Source: JAPHSX01 sp039714395 (GTDB lineage Bacteria; Pseudomonadota; Gammaproteobacteria; Thiohalomonadales; Thiohalomonadaceae). Taken from it: a DNA stretch of 64,000 nucleotides. This document shows positions 14,917 through 24,280 of the stretch, one piece after another (the stretch's first letter is position 1; the number at the start of each line of letters is the position of its first letter). The stretch spans positions 1 to 64,000 of the forward strand of contig JBDLJH010000006.1 in NCBI GenBank assembly GCA_039714395.1. Reading direction: 5' to 3'. The notes under the pieces were generated by a model. It was not told the origin of the DNA. It ran no database searches and saw only the letters and a list, made by a program, of their open reading frames with translations. Both the position numbers and the translations under genes were made by a program.

Positions 14917-15280
14917 CGGGAGTTGGCCAGGCAGTCGCTATATCTTCGGATGTGGAGGAAAGTCCGGGCTCCGCAGGGCAGAGTGCCAGATAACGTCTGG
15001 GCGGCGTGAGCCGATGGAAAGTGCAACAGAAAATATACCGCCGATGGACTCCCCGATTCGTTCGGGCGGTCACAGGTAAGGTTGAAATGGTGCGGTAAGA
15101 GCGCACCGCGCGGGTGGCAACACTCCGTGGCATGGTAAACCCCACTCGGAGCAAGACCAAATAGGGGAGCATTGGTGTGGCCCGCACTGCTCCCGGGTAG
15201 GTTGCTACAGGTGTCCGGTGACGGGCATCGCAGATGAATGACTGTCCACGACAAAACCCGGCTTATCGGCCGACTCCCAC
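14917..15280 (+). ncRNA. rnpB: RNase P RNA, bacterial type A
   Basis: This is the catalytic RNA of RNase P, which matures tRNA 5' ends. The ends pair as helix P1: GGGAGTTGGCC (14918-14928) with GGCCGACTCCC (15268-15278). The universally conserved core is present: GAGGAAAGTCCGGGCTCC near 14955, the ACAGAAAATATACCGCC segment near 15026, the GGTAAGAGCGCACC region and ACAAAACCCGGCTTATCGGC near 15251. The ordering and about 362-nucleotide length match type A RNAs of gammaproteobacteria. A short T5 run follows P1. It lies between rsmI and the dcw cluster. Confidence 0.97.
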
Positions 15281-15475
15281 TTTTTCCCCTTCCAGTTCAT
15301 TTTTATTGAGGTGAACTGCTGATACTTAATGTTCTACATTAACTTCAAACCCCAACAAATTGATTAAAAAGCAGCTATCTGAAGTTACATTCGGAACTTC
15401 TCTCCCACCTTCCTCCACTTGCGCTAAGTCATTGTCTAATAAGTAAGAATTTTGTGATAGAGGCCCTGCTTTTAC

Positions 15476-15505
15476 TTGACAAAAAGCAGGTATTCTTCCT
15501 ATAGT
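15476..15505 (+). promoter_or_regulatory. Promoter of the dcw cluster (mraZ)
   Basis: TTGACA (15476-15481, a perfect -35) and TATAGT (15500-15505) are spaced by 18 bases. The expected start near 15512 falls just at the MraZ operator repeats. About 195 bases of non-coding sequence without recognisable structure lie between rnpB and this promoter. Confidence 0.8.
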
Positions 15506-15512
15506 GTAAAAA

Positions 15513-15540
15513 TGTGGGACGAAGTGGATCTATGTGGGAA
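15513..15540 (+). promoter_or_regulatory. MraZ operator repeats (MRR)
   Basis: GTGGGA at 15514, GTGGAT at 15524 and GTGGGA at 15534 are direct repeats spaced exactly 10 bases apart, immediately downstream of the mraZ promoter. In E. coli and Mycoplasma, MraZ binds GTGGG-type repeats with this helical periodicity to control its own operon. The middle copy deviates at one consensus base. Confidence 0.75.
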
Positions 15541-15571
15541 ATGGAATTTCAGCTTGGGGAGAAAATAATAA

Positions 15572-16030
15572 GTGTTCCGTGGAGTAGCTGAGCTCAATCT
15601 CGATGCCAAGGGTCGTATGACGATGCCGACGCGTTATCGCGAGCGCCTCAATGAGCGTTGCGCGGGACGTCTGGTCGTCACTATCGATACCGATGAGCGT
15701 TGTCTGCTGCTCTACCCCCTGCCCGAATGGGAGAATATTGAGCGTAAGCTTGATGCCCTGCCCAGCTTCAATGCCCAGGCCCGGCGCGTACAGCGCCTGC
15801 TGATGGGCCACGCTACCGATTCCGATGTAGATAACAATGGCCGACTGCTGTTGCCGCCCCCGTTGCGTCAATACGCGGGTCTGGACAAACACGTGGTGTT
15901 GATCGGCCAGGGTAAGAAATTTGAGTTATGGGATGCCGCGGTGTGGAACGAACGCCGTGACAACTGGCTGGCGGAAGAGACGATGGGCGATGAGACCTTG
16001 CCCACCGAGCTGCAAAGCCTGTCTCTATAA
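15572..16030 (+). CDS. mraZ: Transcriptional regulator MraZ
   Basis: MraZ (152 residues) is the double-AbrB-fold repressor at the head of the dcw cluster. Both half-domains carry the DxxxR signature: LDAKGRMTMPTRYRERL near residue 10 and DNNGRLLLPPPLRQYAGL near residue 87. These form the DNA-binding ring that reads GTGGG repeats, which are present upstream at 15514-15539. The start is GTG at 15572 with GGGGAG about ten bases upstream. The next gene, rsmH, follows after four bases. Confidence 0.97.
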   Translation: MFRGVAELNLDAKGRMTMPTRYRERLNERCAGRLVVTIDTDERCLLLYPLPEWENIERKLDALPSFNAQARRVQRLLMGHATDSDVDNNGRLLLPPPLRQYAGLDKHVVLIGQGKKFELWDAAVWNERRDNWLAEETMGDETLPTELQSLSL

Positions 16031-16034
16031 CTGA

Positions 16035-16973
16035 ATGATGAGTGAAATGGAACATAACCCGGTACTACTCGCTGAGGTACTGGATGCGCTGCAGATCCGT
16101 GCCGATGGTATCTACCTGGACGGCACCTTTGGCCGCGGTGGACACAGCGCGGAGATGTTGGCGCAGCTGGGTGAAAAGGGCCGTTTGCTGGCCACTGACA
16201 AGGATCCACAGGCCGTTGCGACGGCCGAGCAGCGTTTCGGTGCAGATAAGCGGTTCACCATAGTCAGAGGGAGTTTCACCATGTTGGGAGCGGAGGCTGA
16301 GCAGCGCGGGTGGCAGGGCAAGGTTGATGGCATTTTGCTCGACCTGGGTGTCTCCTCACCGCAACTGGATGATGCCAGTCGTGGCTTTAGCTTCATGAAT
16401 GATGGCCCGCTCGACATGCGTATGGACCCGCACAGTGGTATTAGCGCCTCTGAGTGGCTGGCAACGGCGAAGGAGTCAGAGATCGCCGAGGTACTTAAGG
16501 AGTACGGCGAGGAGCGTTTTGCCAAGCGCATTGCCCGGGCCATCGTGAAGAGCTGTGAAGAGCAGGGGGCGATCTCCACTACCGCAGAGCTTTCAAAGAT
16601 CGTAAAAGAGGCCAATCCCAAGTGGGAGCGTGACAAGCACCCGGCGACACGCAGTTTTCAGGCGATTCGCATCTACCTCAATCGTGAGCTGGACGACCTT
16701 GATACCTTTCTGCAGCAGGCGGTTGAGCTACTGGCCCCCGGTGGACGCCTGGCAATTATCAGCTTCCACTCGCTGGAGGATCGCAGGGTAAAGCGCTTTA
16801 TTCGTGAGCAGGCCAGGGGCGATGACTTTCCGCCGGACCTGCCGGTGATGGATAGTCAGCTAAAGCGTAGCCTGAAGTCGGTGGGCAAGGCGATACGTGC
16901 CAGTAAAACGGAAATTGAGGCCAATCCTCGCGCACGTAGTGCCGTGTTACGCGTGGCGGAGAGGCTCTCCTGA
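16035..16973 (+). CDS. rsmH: 16S rRNA N4-methyltransferase RsmH (C1402)
   Basis: RsmH/MraW (312 residues) methylates N4 of C1402 in 16S rRNA. The SAM-binding segment YLDGTFGRGGHS (residues about 29-40), ILLDLGVSSPQLD, the substrate region GPLDMRMD and the late motif ISFHSLEDRRVKRFI are all canonical. It follows mraZ by four bases and overlaps ftsL by one (TGATG). Two ATGs at 16035 and 16038 are possible starts. Confidence 0.97.
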   Translation: MMSEMEHNPVLLAEVLDALQIRADGIYLDGTFGRGGHSAEMLAQLGEKGRLLATDKDPQAVATAEQRFGADKRFTIVRGSFTMLGAEAEQRGWQGKVDGILLDLGVSSPQLDDASRGFSFMNDGPLDMRMDPHSGISASEWLATAKESEIAEVLKEYGEERFAKRIARAIVKSCEEQGAISTTAELSKIVKEANPKWERDKHPATRSFQAIRIYLNRELDDLDTFLQQAVELLAPGGRLAIISFHSLEDRRVKRFIREQARGDDFPPDLPVMDSQLKRSLKSVGKAIRASKTEIEANPRARSAVLRVAERLS

Positions 16974-17236
16974 TGGCCCAGCTACTGACAGTGGTGCTTG
17001 CGTTGGCACTCTTTGCCAGTTCACTGGGGGTCGTCTTTAGCACCCACCAGGCACGGCGGTTGTTCGTTGAACTGCAGGGGCTGCAGAAAGTACGTGATGA
17101 ACTGAATACACAGTGGGGCAGGCTGCAGCTGGAGCAGAGTACCTGGGCCACTCATGGACGAATTGAAAAGATAGCGAATAACAGACTCGATATGGTAATA
17201 CCGCCCCGGGGGGCAGTGGTGATTGTGCAGCCATGA
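16973..17236 (+). CDS. ftsL: Cell division protein FtsL
   Basis: FtsL (87 residues) is a bitopic septal protein that forms the FtsQ-FtsL-FtsB complex and helps activate FtsW-FtsI. A single N-terminal helix (LTVVLALALFASSLGVVFS) is followed by a coiled coil with spaced leucines (LFVELQGLQKVRDELNTQW) and a short C-terminal region with RIEKIANNRLDM. It is short but of family length. It shares one base with rsmH and four with ftsI. Confidence 0.93.
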   Translation: MAQLLTVVLALALFASSLGVVFSTHQARRLFVELQGLQKVRDELNTQWGRLQLEQSTWATHGRIEKIANNRLDMVIPPRGAVVIVQP

Positions 17237-18954
17237 AGAAGAGCAATAACAACTACGACTACCCACAGCGCCGGAGATTCGTCTTCGGCATGTTGCTGTT
17301 GGGCGTTATTGCCCTGTTCTGGCGCATGGTCGACCTCAATCTTAACCAGCGTGAGTTCCTGCAGCATCAGGGCGACGCCCGCTACCTGCGCGACATCATC
17401 ATCCCTGCCGACCGTGGTGTGATCACCGACCGCCATGGTGAGCCGTTGGCGATCAGTACTCCGGTGGAGTCGGTGTGGGTCAATCCCTCTGAGCTGGCCA
17501 CCGCCCGTGACCGTTGGCCCGAGCTGGCAAAGCTGTTGAAACTGAAGGTCAGTCATCTGGAGCGCAAGCTGGGTTCGCGCATGGACAAGGAGTTTGTCTA
17601 CCTCAAACGCCGCATCACCCCGGAGCTGGCCGAGCAGGTAATGGCACTGGCCATTCCAGGCGTCTCACTGCAGCGCGAATACCGCCGCTATTACCCGCTG
17701 GGAGAGGTGACCTCACATGTGGTCGGCTTTACCGATATCGATGATATCGGTCAGGAGGGGATAGAGCTGATGATGGAGCAACGGCTGCGTGGCACCCCTG
17801 GTAGCAAGCGGGTGATCAAGGATCGCCTCGGTCGTATTGTCGAAAGTGTTGAAAGTATCCACGAGCCGCGCCCAGGTCAGGAACTGGCACTGAGTCTGGA
17901 TCGTCGTATCCAGTACCTTGCCTACCGCGAGCTGCTGGGTGCAGTGCAGCGCCACAAGGCTAAAGGCGGTTCTGCCGTGGTGCTGGATGTACAGAGTGGC
18001 GAAATACTGGCGATGGTCAATCAGCCCGGTTATAACCCCAATAACCGTAAGGTGCTGGCGGCAGAGCGGTTACGCAACCGTGCCGTCACCGATGTATTCG
18101 AACCTGGCTCCACCGTTAAACCCTTTACCGTCGCCGCCGGTCTGGATAGTGGAAAGTTTCGCCCCAGCACCATGATCGATACTAGCCCCGGTAGCCTGAA
18201 GCTGGCCAGCTTCACCATTCGTGATATTAAGAACTACGGCAAGATTGACGTCTCCACCGTGATTCAGAAATCGAGTAACGTCGGCGCCAGCCATATCGCC
18301 CTGGAACTGGAGCCAGAGCAGTTGTGGGATCAGTTTGTACGTGTCGGTTTCGGTTACGATACCGGCAGCGGTTTTCCCGGTGAGGCGGCAGGGCTGATGA
18401 ATGCTCATCAGGATTGGCGCAAGGTGGAGCGCGCTACTGTTTCATATGGTTATGGTCTGTCGGTGACCGCACTGCAACTGACTCGTGCCTATGCCGCGTT
18501 GGCTGCCGATGGTGTGTTACGCCCCGCCAGTTTCCTCAAGTTAGCAGAAGATGAGATCCCCGCAGGCACTGAGGTGATTACGCCACAAGTAGCGCAGGCG
18601 GTCAGGACGATGCTGGAGCGGGTGGTACACAAGGGCGGTACCGGCACACGTGCCGCGGTCTCCGGTTACCGTATCGCCGGTAAGACAGGTACTACTCGCA
18701 AGGTCGGCAGCGCGGGTTATAACGAGGATAACTACATCGCGGTATTTGCCGGCTTTGCTCCGGCGAGTCGTCCGCGTCTGGCAATGGTGGTGATGGTTGA
18801 TCGCCCCGATGATGGTGAATATTACGGCGGTGTGGTGGCCGCACCGGTCTTCTCCCGTGTGATGCAAGGGGCGCTACGCATGATGGATGTGGCCCCTGAT
18901 GATGTAGATTCTCTCAAGGGGATGAAGGTCGCACTGATGGAGGGGGCGCAATGA
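17233..18954 (+). CDS. ftsI: Peptidoglycan transpeptidase FtsI (PBP3)
   Basis: FtsI (573 residues) is the septal class B penicillin-binding protein. It has a short cytoplasmic N-terminus, one membrane helix (residues about 16-35), a dimerisation or pedestal domain (PADRGVITDRHGEPLA) and a C-terminal transpeptidase domain. The active-site motifs are STVK (nucleophile Ser293), SSN in QKSSNVGAS, and KTGTT. All three are intact. It overlaps ftsL and murE by ATGA at each end, as expected for stoichiometric expression in the dcw operon. Confidence 0.97.
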   Translation: MKKSNNNYDYPQRRRFVFGMLLLGVIALFWRMVDLNLNQREFLQHQGDARYLRDIIIPADRGVITDRHGEPLAISTPVESVWVNPSELATARDRWPELAKLLKLKVSHLERKLGSRMDKEFVYLKRRITPELAEQVMALAIPGVSLQREYRRYYPLGEVTSHVVGFTDIDDIGQEGIELMMEQRLRGTPGSKRVIKDRLGRIVESVESIHEPRPGQELALSLDRRIQYLAYRELLGAVQRHKAKGGSAVVLDVQSGEILAMVNQPGYNPNNRKVLAAERLRNRAVTDVFEPGSTVKPFTVAAGLDSGKFRPSTMIDTSPGSLKLASFTIRDIKNYGKIDVSTVIQKSSNVGASHIALELEPEQLWDQFVRVGFGYDTGSGFPGEAAGLMNAHQDWRKVERATVSYGYGLSVTALQLTRAYAALAADGVLRPASFLKLAEDEIPAGTEVITPQVAQAVRTMLERVVHKGGTGTRAAVSGYRIAGKTGTTRKVGSAGYNEDNYIAVFAGFAPASRPRLAMVVMVDRPDDGEYYGGVVAAPVFSRVMQGALRMMDVAPDDVDSLKGMKVALMEGAQ

Positions 18955-20471
18955 GTGTTGCGGTAAACCACATCGAAAGCGGCATGGGTTTGCGAGAACT
19001 GTTTGACGGTCTCACCGACACCGCAGTACTGCCCGCGTTGACCATTAATGGGATGAGCCTGGATAGTCGTATGGTGCGGGCCGGTGAGCTGTTCCTCGCC
19101 TGTGCCGGCACCGTGCGTCACGGTGTGAAATTTATTGAGCAGGCGATTGAAAATGGTGCTTGTGCAGTAGCACTGGAGCCTGCGGCTGAGACGGATGGTG
19201 TTGATTTAGAGCGGTACAGCGTACCGGTGTTCCTGGTGGAGCGGCTGCAGGTGCAGGTAAGTGAGCTGGCCGGTCGTTTTTATGGACAGCCCTCCGAGGC
19301 GATGCAGGTGGTGGGCGTTACCGGCACCAACGGCAAGACATCGGTAAGTCAGTTCATTGCCATGGCGATCGCCCAGACGACTCCCTGCGGTCTGGTAGGC
19401 ACTCTCGGTAGTGGCATTGTCGGTGCCTTGCAGGATACCGGTCACACCACCCCCGATGCGGTGGTGATGCAGGCCGAGTTGGCGAAGATGCATGACGGTG
19501 GTGCAAACCACGTGGTGATGGAGGCCTCTTCTCACGCCCTGGACCAGGGGCGCGTTAGTGCCATCAATTTTGATATCGCGATCTTCACCAACCTTAGTCA
19601 TGACCATCTCGACTATCACGGTGACATGCTCAGTTATGCGGGAGCAAAGCGTTGCCTGCTGGAGATGCCGGGACTGAAAAAGGCGCTGGCGAACAGTGAT
19701 GATGAGGTCGGTCGTGAGTGGCTGGCCAATCCACCACAGGGTGTGGAGATGATGAGCTACGGGCTGTCACTCAATAGCGAGGGAAAACGCCCGGATCTTT
19801 ACGCCGATAAACTGCAGCTTACAAGCGGCGGTATGCAGCTGCATGTTCACTCGAACTGGGGCGATGGCGTAATTGAAAGCCCGCTGTTGGGACGATTTAA
19901 TGCCGCCAACCTGCTGGCTGCACTGGGTGCATTGCTGGCACTTGGATTTGAATTTAACGATGCTCTGCAGCGACTCAGTAAAGTCGAGACGGTACCCGGT
20001 CGCATGGAGCGTTTTGGTGGCTCAGGTCAGCCGATGGTAGTGGTCGATTTTGCTCATACCCCCGATGCACTGGAGCAGGTTCTCAAGGCGCTGCGTGAGC
20101 ACACCAAGGGGCGACTCTGGTGTGTCTTTGGCTGTGGCGGCGAACGTGATTGTGAGAAGCGTCCGAAGATGGGACGCATCGCCGAGCAGTATGCCGACAG
20201 CGTTATCGTCACTGACGATAATCCACGTCGTGAAAATGCCATTAATATTATCGAAGACATCACCCGTGCGATGCAGAATCCGGATGCAGCCTATATTAAC
20301 CGCAATCGTGAGGCGGCTATTGAACGTACCCTCTCTCTGGCAACGGCAGATGATGTGATTCTGGTTGCTGGCAAGGGTCACGAAAGCGAGCAGGTGGTCG
20401 GTCGCGAGCGCATTCCCTATAGCGACCGCGAGACGGTGGCGAGACTGCTGGGGGAGGTGATTCGTGACTGA
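18951..20471 (+). CDS. murE: UDP-MurNAc-tripeptide synthetase MurE
   Basis: MurE (506 residues) adds the third amino acid to UDP-MurNAc-L-Ala-D-Glu in the cytoplasm. The ATP site is VTGTNGKTSVSQF near residues 122-134. The substrate-selecting motif DNPR (in TDDNPRREN) indicates meso-diaminopimelate rather than lysine, as usual in Gram-negatives. Three Mur ligase domains are present in order, with length slightly above E. coli MurE (495). It overlaps ftsI by four bases and murF by eight. Confidence 0.97.
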   Translation: MSVAVNHIESGMGLRELFDGLTDTAVLPALTINGMSLDSRMVRAGELFLACAGTVRHGVKFIEQAIENGACAVALEPAAETDGVDLERYSVPVFLVERLQVQVSELAGRFYGQPSEAMQVVGVTGTNGKTSVSQFIAMAIAQTTPCGLVGTLGSGIVGALQDTGHTTPDAVVMQAELAKMHDGGANHVVMEASSHALDQGRVSAINFDIAIFTNLSHDHLDYHGDMLSYAGAKRCLLEMPGLKKALANSDDEVGREWLANPPQGVEMMSYGLSLNSEGKRPDLYADKLQLTSGGMQLHVHSNWGDGVIESPLLGRFNAANLLAALGALLALGFEFNDALQRLSKVETVPGRMERFGGSGQPMVVVDFAHTPDALEQVLKALREHTKGRLWCVFGCGGERDCEKRPKMGRIAEQYADSVIVTDDNPRRENAINIIEDITRAMQNPDAAYINRNREAAIERTLSLATADDVILVAGKGHESEQVVGRERIPYSDRETVARLLGEVIRD

Positions 20472-21822
20472 GGGTGTTAACACCTTGCTCTCCACTGCCG
20501 CTGACTGGTTGCAGGCGCGGATGATCGGTCCAGACGTCCCCTTTAACGGTGTCTGCTCAGACTCGCGTAGCGTTGCAGCTGGCAGCCTCTTTATCGCGCT
20601 GCGTGGGCCTAATCATGATGCCCATCAGCACGTTGCTGCCGCTGCCGAAGCCGGTGCTGTCGCAGCGTTGGTGGAGCATCCGGTCGACTGTGTGATTCCA
20701 CAAATTATTGTCTCTGACAGCCGTATCGCCCTGGGTCAACTTGCCGCAGCCTGGCGCCATGAACTGGCAACGCCGCTGGTTGCCGTTACCGGCAGCAATG
20801 GCAAAACAACAGTGAAGGAGATGTGCGCGGCGATCCTTGGCGAGGCCGGTGAGACCCTGGCGACTCGCGGCAACTTTAATAACGACATCGGTATGCCACT
20901 GACCCTGCTGCGCTTACAAAAGGCACATCAATACGGTGTTATCGAGATGGGGGCCAACCACCCCGGTGAGATTGCCACTCTCACCAATATTGCCCGCCCT
21001 CAGGTCGCAATTATTAATAACGCTGCCGCGGCACACCTGGAGGGTTTTGGTTCTCTTGAGGGGGTGGCTCGCGCCAAGGCAGAAATCTTTGAAGGGCTGG
21101 GAGACAACGGTGTCGCTGTGATTAATGCCGACGATCAATTCGCCCCGCTGTGGCGTGAACTAACCGCGACGAAACAGGTGCTAAGCTTTGGTCTGGAACA
21201 AGCCGCTGATATTAGTGCGCGTTGGCAGGGCGATGTTTACGGTAGCCGCCTGGAGGTGACTACCCCGGTGGATGAGTTTCGTGTCGATCTGGCACTGCCC
21301 GGCCATCACAACGTGATGAATGCACTGGCGGCGATCGCTGCAGCCACCGCGCTGAATATCGATAGCCAGCAGATTGTTGCCGGACTGGAGTCGATGAAGG
21401 CGGTGGGCGGTCGCTTGCAGACTCGTCGCGGCATCAATAATTCTACGGTACTGGATGATAGCTATAACGCTAATCCGGCATCAATGCAGGTCGGACTTCA
21501 GGTGCTGGCCGAGTGTAGCGGCCAGCGTTACCTGGCTCTGGGTGATATGGGGGAGCTGGGTGATGAGGCTGCCGAGTTGCACCGTCAGGTTGGCGATGAG
21601 GCACGGCGTGTTGGCATTGACCGCCTTTATGCGAGCGGCGAGCTGAGTCGTGGTGCCGCTGAGGCATTTGGTGAGAACGGCCACTTTTTTACAGAACAAC
21701 AACAATTAATCGAGGCACTGCTTCCCGAGATGAAGAACGACGTTACCGTGTTGGTGAAGGGCTCTCGTAGCAGTCACATGGAGCGTGTTGTGGAGGCCAT
21801 CAGTGCCGGAGGAGAGGGTTAA
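20464..21822 (+). CDS. murF: UDP-MurNAc-tripeptide D-Ala-D-Ala ligase MurF
   Basis: MurF (452 residues) joins D-Ala-D-Ala to the UDP-MurNAc tripeptide, completing the pentapeptide. Motifs visible: VTGSNGKTTVKEM (ATP loop, residues about 103-115), TRGNFNNDIGMPLTLL, EMGANHPGEI and LDDSYNANPASM. The start is GTG at 20464, eight bases inside murE, with GGGGAGG immediately before it. Ddl, which makes its D-Ala-D-Ala substrate, is encoded further along the same cluster. Confidence 0.96.
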   Translation: MTEGVNTLLSTAADWLQARMIGPDVPFNGVCSDSRSVAAGSLFIALRGPNHDAHQHVAAAAEAGAVAALVEHPVDCVIPQIIVSDSRIALGQLAAAWRHELATPLVAVTGSNGKTTVKEMCAAILGEAGETLATRGNFNNDIGMPLTLLRLQKAHQYGVIEMGANHPGEIATLTNIARPQVAIINNAAAAHLEGFGSLEGVARAKAEIFEGLGDNGVAVINADDQFAPLWRELTATKQVLSFGLEQAADISARWQGDVYGSRLEVTTPVDEFRVDLALPGHHNVMNALAAIAAATALNIDSQQIVAGLESMKAVGGRLQTRRGINNSTVLDDSYNANPASMQVGLQVLAECSGQRYLALGDMGELGDEAAELHRQVGDEARRVGIDRLYASGELSRGAAEAFGENGHFFTEQQQLIEALLPEMKNDVTVLVKGSRSSHMERVVEAISAGGEG

Positions 21823-21823
21823 T

Positions 21824-22906
21824 ATGCTGCTCTATCTGGCTGACTACCTGAGTCAATTTCACAGTGGTTTCAATGTGTTCCAGTATCTGACGCTGCGAGC
21901 CATTCTTGGTGTGTTGAGTGCGTTGCTGATCTCACTGACCCTTGGTCCAATGATGATTCGCAAATTGAACCATTATCAGGTGGGACAGTTTGTTCGTGAT
22001 GATGGTCCAGAGAGCCATCTTATTAAAGCCGGCACTCCGACCATGGGTGGGGCGTTGATTCTCGCCGCTATTGTTATCAGCACCCTGCTGTGGGCCGACC
22101 TTTCCAATCGCTATGTCTGGGTGGTGCTGGCCGTGACCATCGCCTTCGGTGCTATCGGCTGGGTCGATGATTACAAAAAATTGATCCAGAAGCAGTCCCT
22201 TGGCCTGAAGGCAAAACACAAATACCTGTGGCAGACCGTTGCAGGTCTAGGCGCGGCCTTTTTCCTCTACTACACCGCTGAGGTGCCGGCAGAGCTGGAG
22301 TTGATCGTTCCCTTCTTCAAGGACATTGCGATCCCGATGGGGATGTTCTTCGTGGTACTCACTTATTTGGTTATCGTTGGCACCAGCAATGCGGTCAACC
22401 TTACCGATGGCCTCGACGGCCTGGCCATCATGCCGACGGTAATGGTGGCTAGTGCACTGGGCATTTTTGCCTATCTCACCGGTAACGTGAACTTCTCCGC
22501 CTATCTCAGTATTCCCTATATCCCCGGTGTCGGTGAGGTGGTGATCTTTTGCGGTGCAATGGCCGGTGCCGGTCTTGGTTTTCTCTGGTTCAACACCTAT
22601 CCCGCTCAGGTCTTCATGGGCGATGTAGGTGCGCTGGGTCTGGGTGCCGCGCTGGGTGTAGTGGCAGTGGCGGTACGACAGGAACTTGTGCTGGTGATTA
22701 TGGGCGGTGTCTTTGTGATGGAGACCGTTTCAGTCATTTTACAGGTTGGCTCCTACAAGCTGACCGGACGACGCATCTTCCGCATGGCACCGCTGCACCA
22801 CCATTTTGAATTAAAGGGATGGCCCGAGCCCCGGGTCATTGTTCGTTTCTGGATCATTACCGTCATTTTGGTGTTGATCGGTCTTTCTAGTTTGAAGATT
22901 CGTTAA
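21824..22906 (+). CDS. mraY: Phospho-MurNAc-pentapeptide translocase MraY
   Basis: MraY (360 residues, the same as E. coli) transfers phospho-MurNAc-pentapeptide to undecaprenyl phosphate to form lipid I. It is a ten-helix membrane enzyme. Catalytic loops are recognisable: GWVDDYKK (the Asp pair), GTSNAVNLTDGLDGLA, and the His-rich MAPLHHHFELKGWPE. The ATG at 21824 is chosen because it is preceded by GGAGAGGG and lies two bases after the murF stop; the frame is open to 21785. Confidence 0.97.
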   Translation: MLLYLADYLSQFHSGFNVFQYLTLRAILGVLSALLISLTLGPMMIRKLNHYQVGQFVRDDGPESHLIKAGTPTMGGALILAAIVISTLLWADLSNRYVWVVLAVTIAFGAIGWVDDYKKLIQKQSLGLKAKHKYLWQTVAGLGAAFFLYYTAEVPAELELIVPFFKDIAIPMGMFFVVLTYLVIVGTSNAVNLTDGLDGLAIMPTVMVASALGIFAYLTGNVNFSAYLSIPYIPGVGEVVIFCGAMAGAGLGFLWFNTYPAQVFMGDVGALGLGAALGVVAVAVRQELVLVIMGGVFVMETVSVILQVGSYKLTGRRIFRMAPLHHHFELKGWPEPRVIVRFWIITVILVLIGLSSLKIR

Positions 22907-22912
22907 GGGAAT

Positions 22913-24280
22913 ATGGGACTGGCTGTGACACAGGCAAGCGTAGAACAGGCAAAGCTGGATACCCTGGTCGTAGGACTGGGGCAGACCGGTTTGGCCTGCG
23001 CACGTTACCTTGCAGCACAAGGTGAGAACTTTGCCGTGGCCGACAGCCGTGAAGTTCCTCCAGGTAGCGATGAGTTGAAGCGTGAGTTTCCCGATATTGT
23101 CTGCTACTGCGGTGAGTTTGATGAGGCATTGCTATTAACTGCCAATCGTCTGCTGCTCAGCCCCGGTGTGGCACCACAGCAGCCGGCCATTGCTGCAGCA
23201 CAACAGGCAGGTATCGAGGTGCTGGGTGATATCGAACTGTTCGCCCGTAACGCCGATGCCCCGGTGGTAGCGATCACCGGCTCCAACGGCAAGAGCACAG
23301 TCACTAGCCTGGTGGGTGAGATGGCGAAGGCCGCCGGTAAGGCGGTACGTGTCGGCGGTAACATTGGTACCCCCGCACTGGAACTGCTTCAGCAGGATAC
23401 CCCTGAGCTTTATGTACTCGAACTCTCCAGCTTCCAGCTGGAGGTGACCAGCTCGCTTAATGCGGCGGCCGCGGTGGTGTTGAACATTAGTGAGGATCAT
23501 CTGGATCGCCACGGCTCGGTAGAACACTACGCAGCGATCAAACAGACCATCTATAAAGGTGATGGTGCGGTGATCCTGAACCGTGATGATGAGCAGGTGA
23601 TGGCGATGGCACAGGCCGACCGCACCACGGTCAGTTTTGGCCTTAATACCGCACCTGGTGCTAACGATTTTGGTTTGCTTATTCAGGATGGCGACACCTA
23701 TCTCAGCAAGGGCAGTGAAGCATTGCTCAATGTTGCAGAGATGAAGATGCCGGGACGTCACAACTGGTCCAATGCGCTTGCTGCGCTGGCGCTGGGTGAG
23801 GCGGTTGGCCTGGAGGTGACGGCGATGCTGCAGGTGTTGCGTGACTTCCCGGGTCTGGCCCACCGTTGTCAGTGGGTGGCCGAGCAGCACGGTGTGAATT
23901 TTTACGAGGATTCCAAGGGCACCAATGTCGGTGCCACTCTGGCAGCGCTTGAAGGGTTGCCGGGAGAGAAGGTGGTGTTGATCGCAGGTGGTCAGGCCAA
24001 GGGACAGGATTTTTCACCGCTACGTTCGGCCGTTTCAGAGCATGCCCGTGCCGTGGTGTTGATCGGTGAGGATGCAACACTCATTGAGCAGAGTCTTCGT
24101 GGTGCGGCGCCGCTTGTGATGGCCGAGGACATGGAAGATGCGGTCACTAAATCACGCGAGCTGGCGCAGACCGGTGATGCGGTGCTGCTCTCACCGGCCT
24201 GTGCCAGCTTTGACATGTTCCGTAACTATATCGAGCGGGGCGTGGCCTTTGTTGCGGCAGTGATGGGGAGCGCGTCATGA
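22913..24280 (+). CDS. murD: UDP-MurNAc-L-alanine D-glutamate ligase MurD
   Basis: MurD (455 residues) adds D-glutamate to UDP-MurNAc-L-Ala. It shows the Rossmann-like N-terminus LVVGLGQTGLACARYL, the ATP loop AITGSNGKSTVTSL near residues 119-132, NIGTPALELL, LELSSFQLE and the late YEDSKGTNVGATLAAL motif. It starts six bases after mraY and overlaps ftsW by ATGA. Confidence 0.96.
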   Translation: MGLAVTQASVEQAKLDTLVVGLGQTGLACARYLAAQGENFAVADSREVPPGSDELKREFPDIVCYCGEFDEALLLTANRLLLSPGVAPQQPAIAAAQQAGIEVLGDIELFARNADAPVVAITGSNGKSTVTSLVGEMAKAAGKAVRVGGNIGTPALELLQQDTPELYVLELSSFQLEVTSSLNAAAAVVLNISEDHLDRHGSVEHYAAIKQTIYKGDGAVILNRDDEQVMAMAQADRTTVSFGLNTAPGANDFGLLIQDGDTYLSKGSEALLNVAEMKMPGRHNWSNALAALALGEAVGLEVTAMLQVLRDFPGLAHRCQWVAEQHGVNFYEDSKGTNVGATLAALEGLPGEKVVLIAGGQAKGQDFSPLRSAVSEHARAVVLIGEDATLIEQSLRGAAPLVMAEDMEDAVTKSRELAQTGDAVLLSPACASFDMFRNYIERGVAFVAAVMGSAS

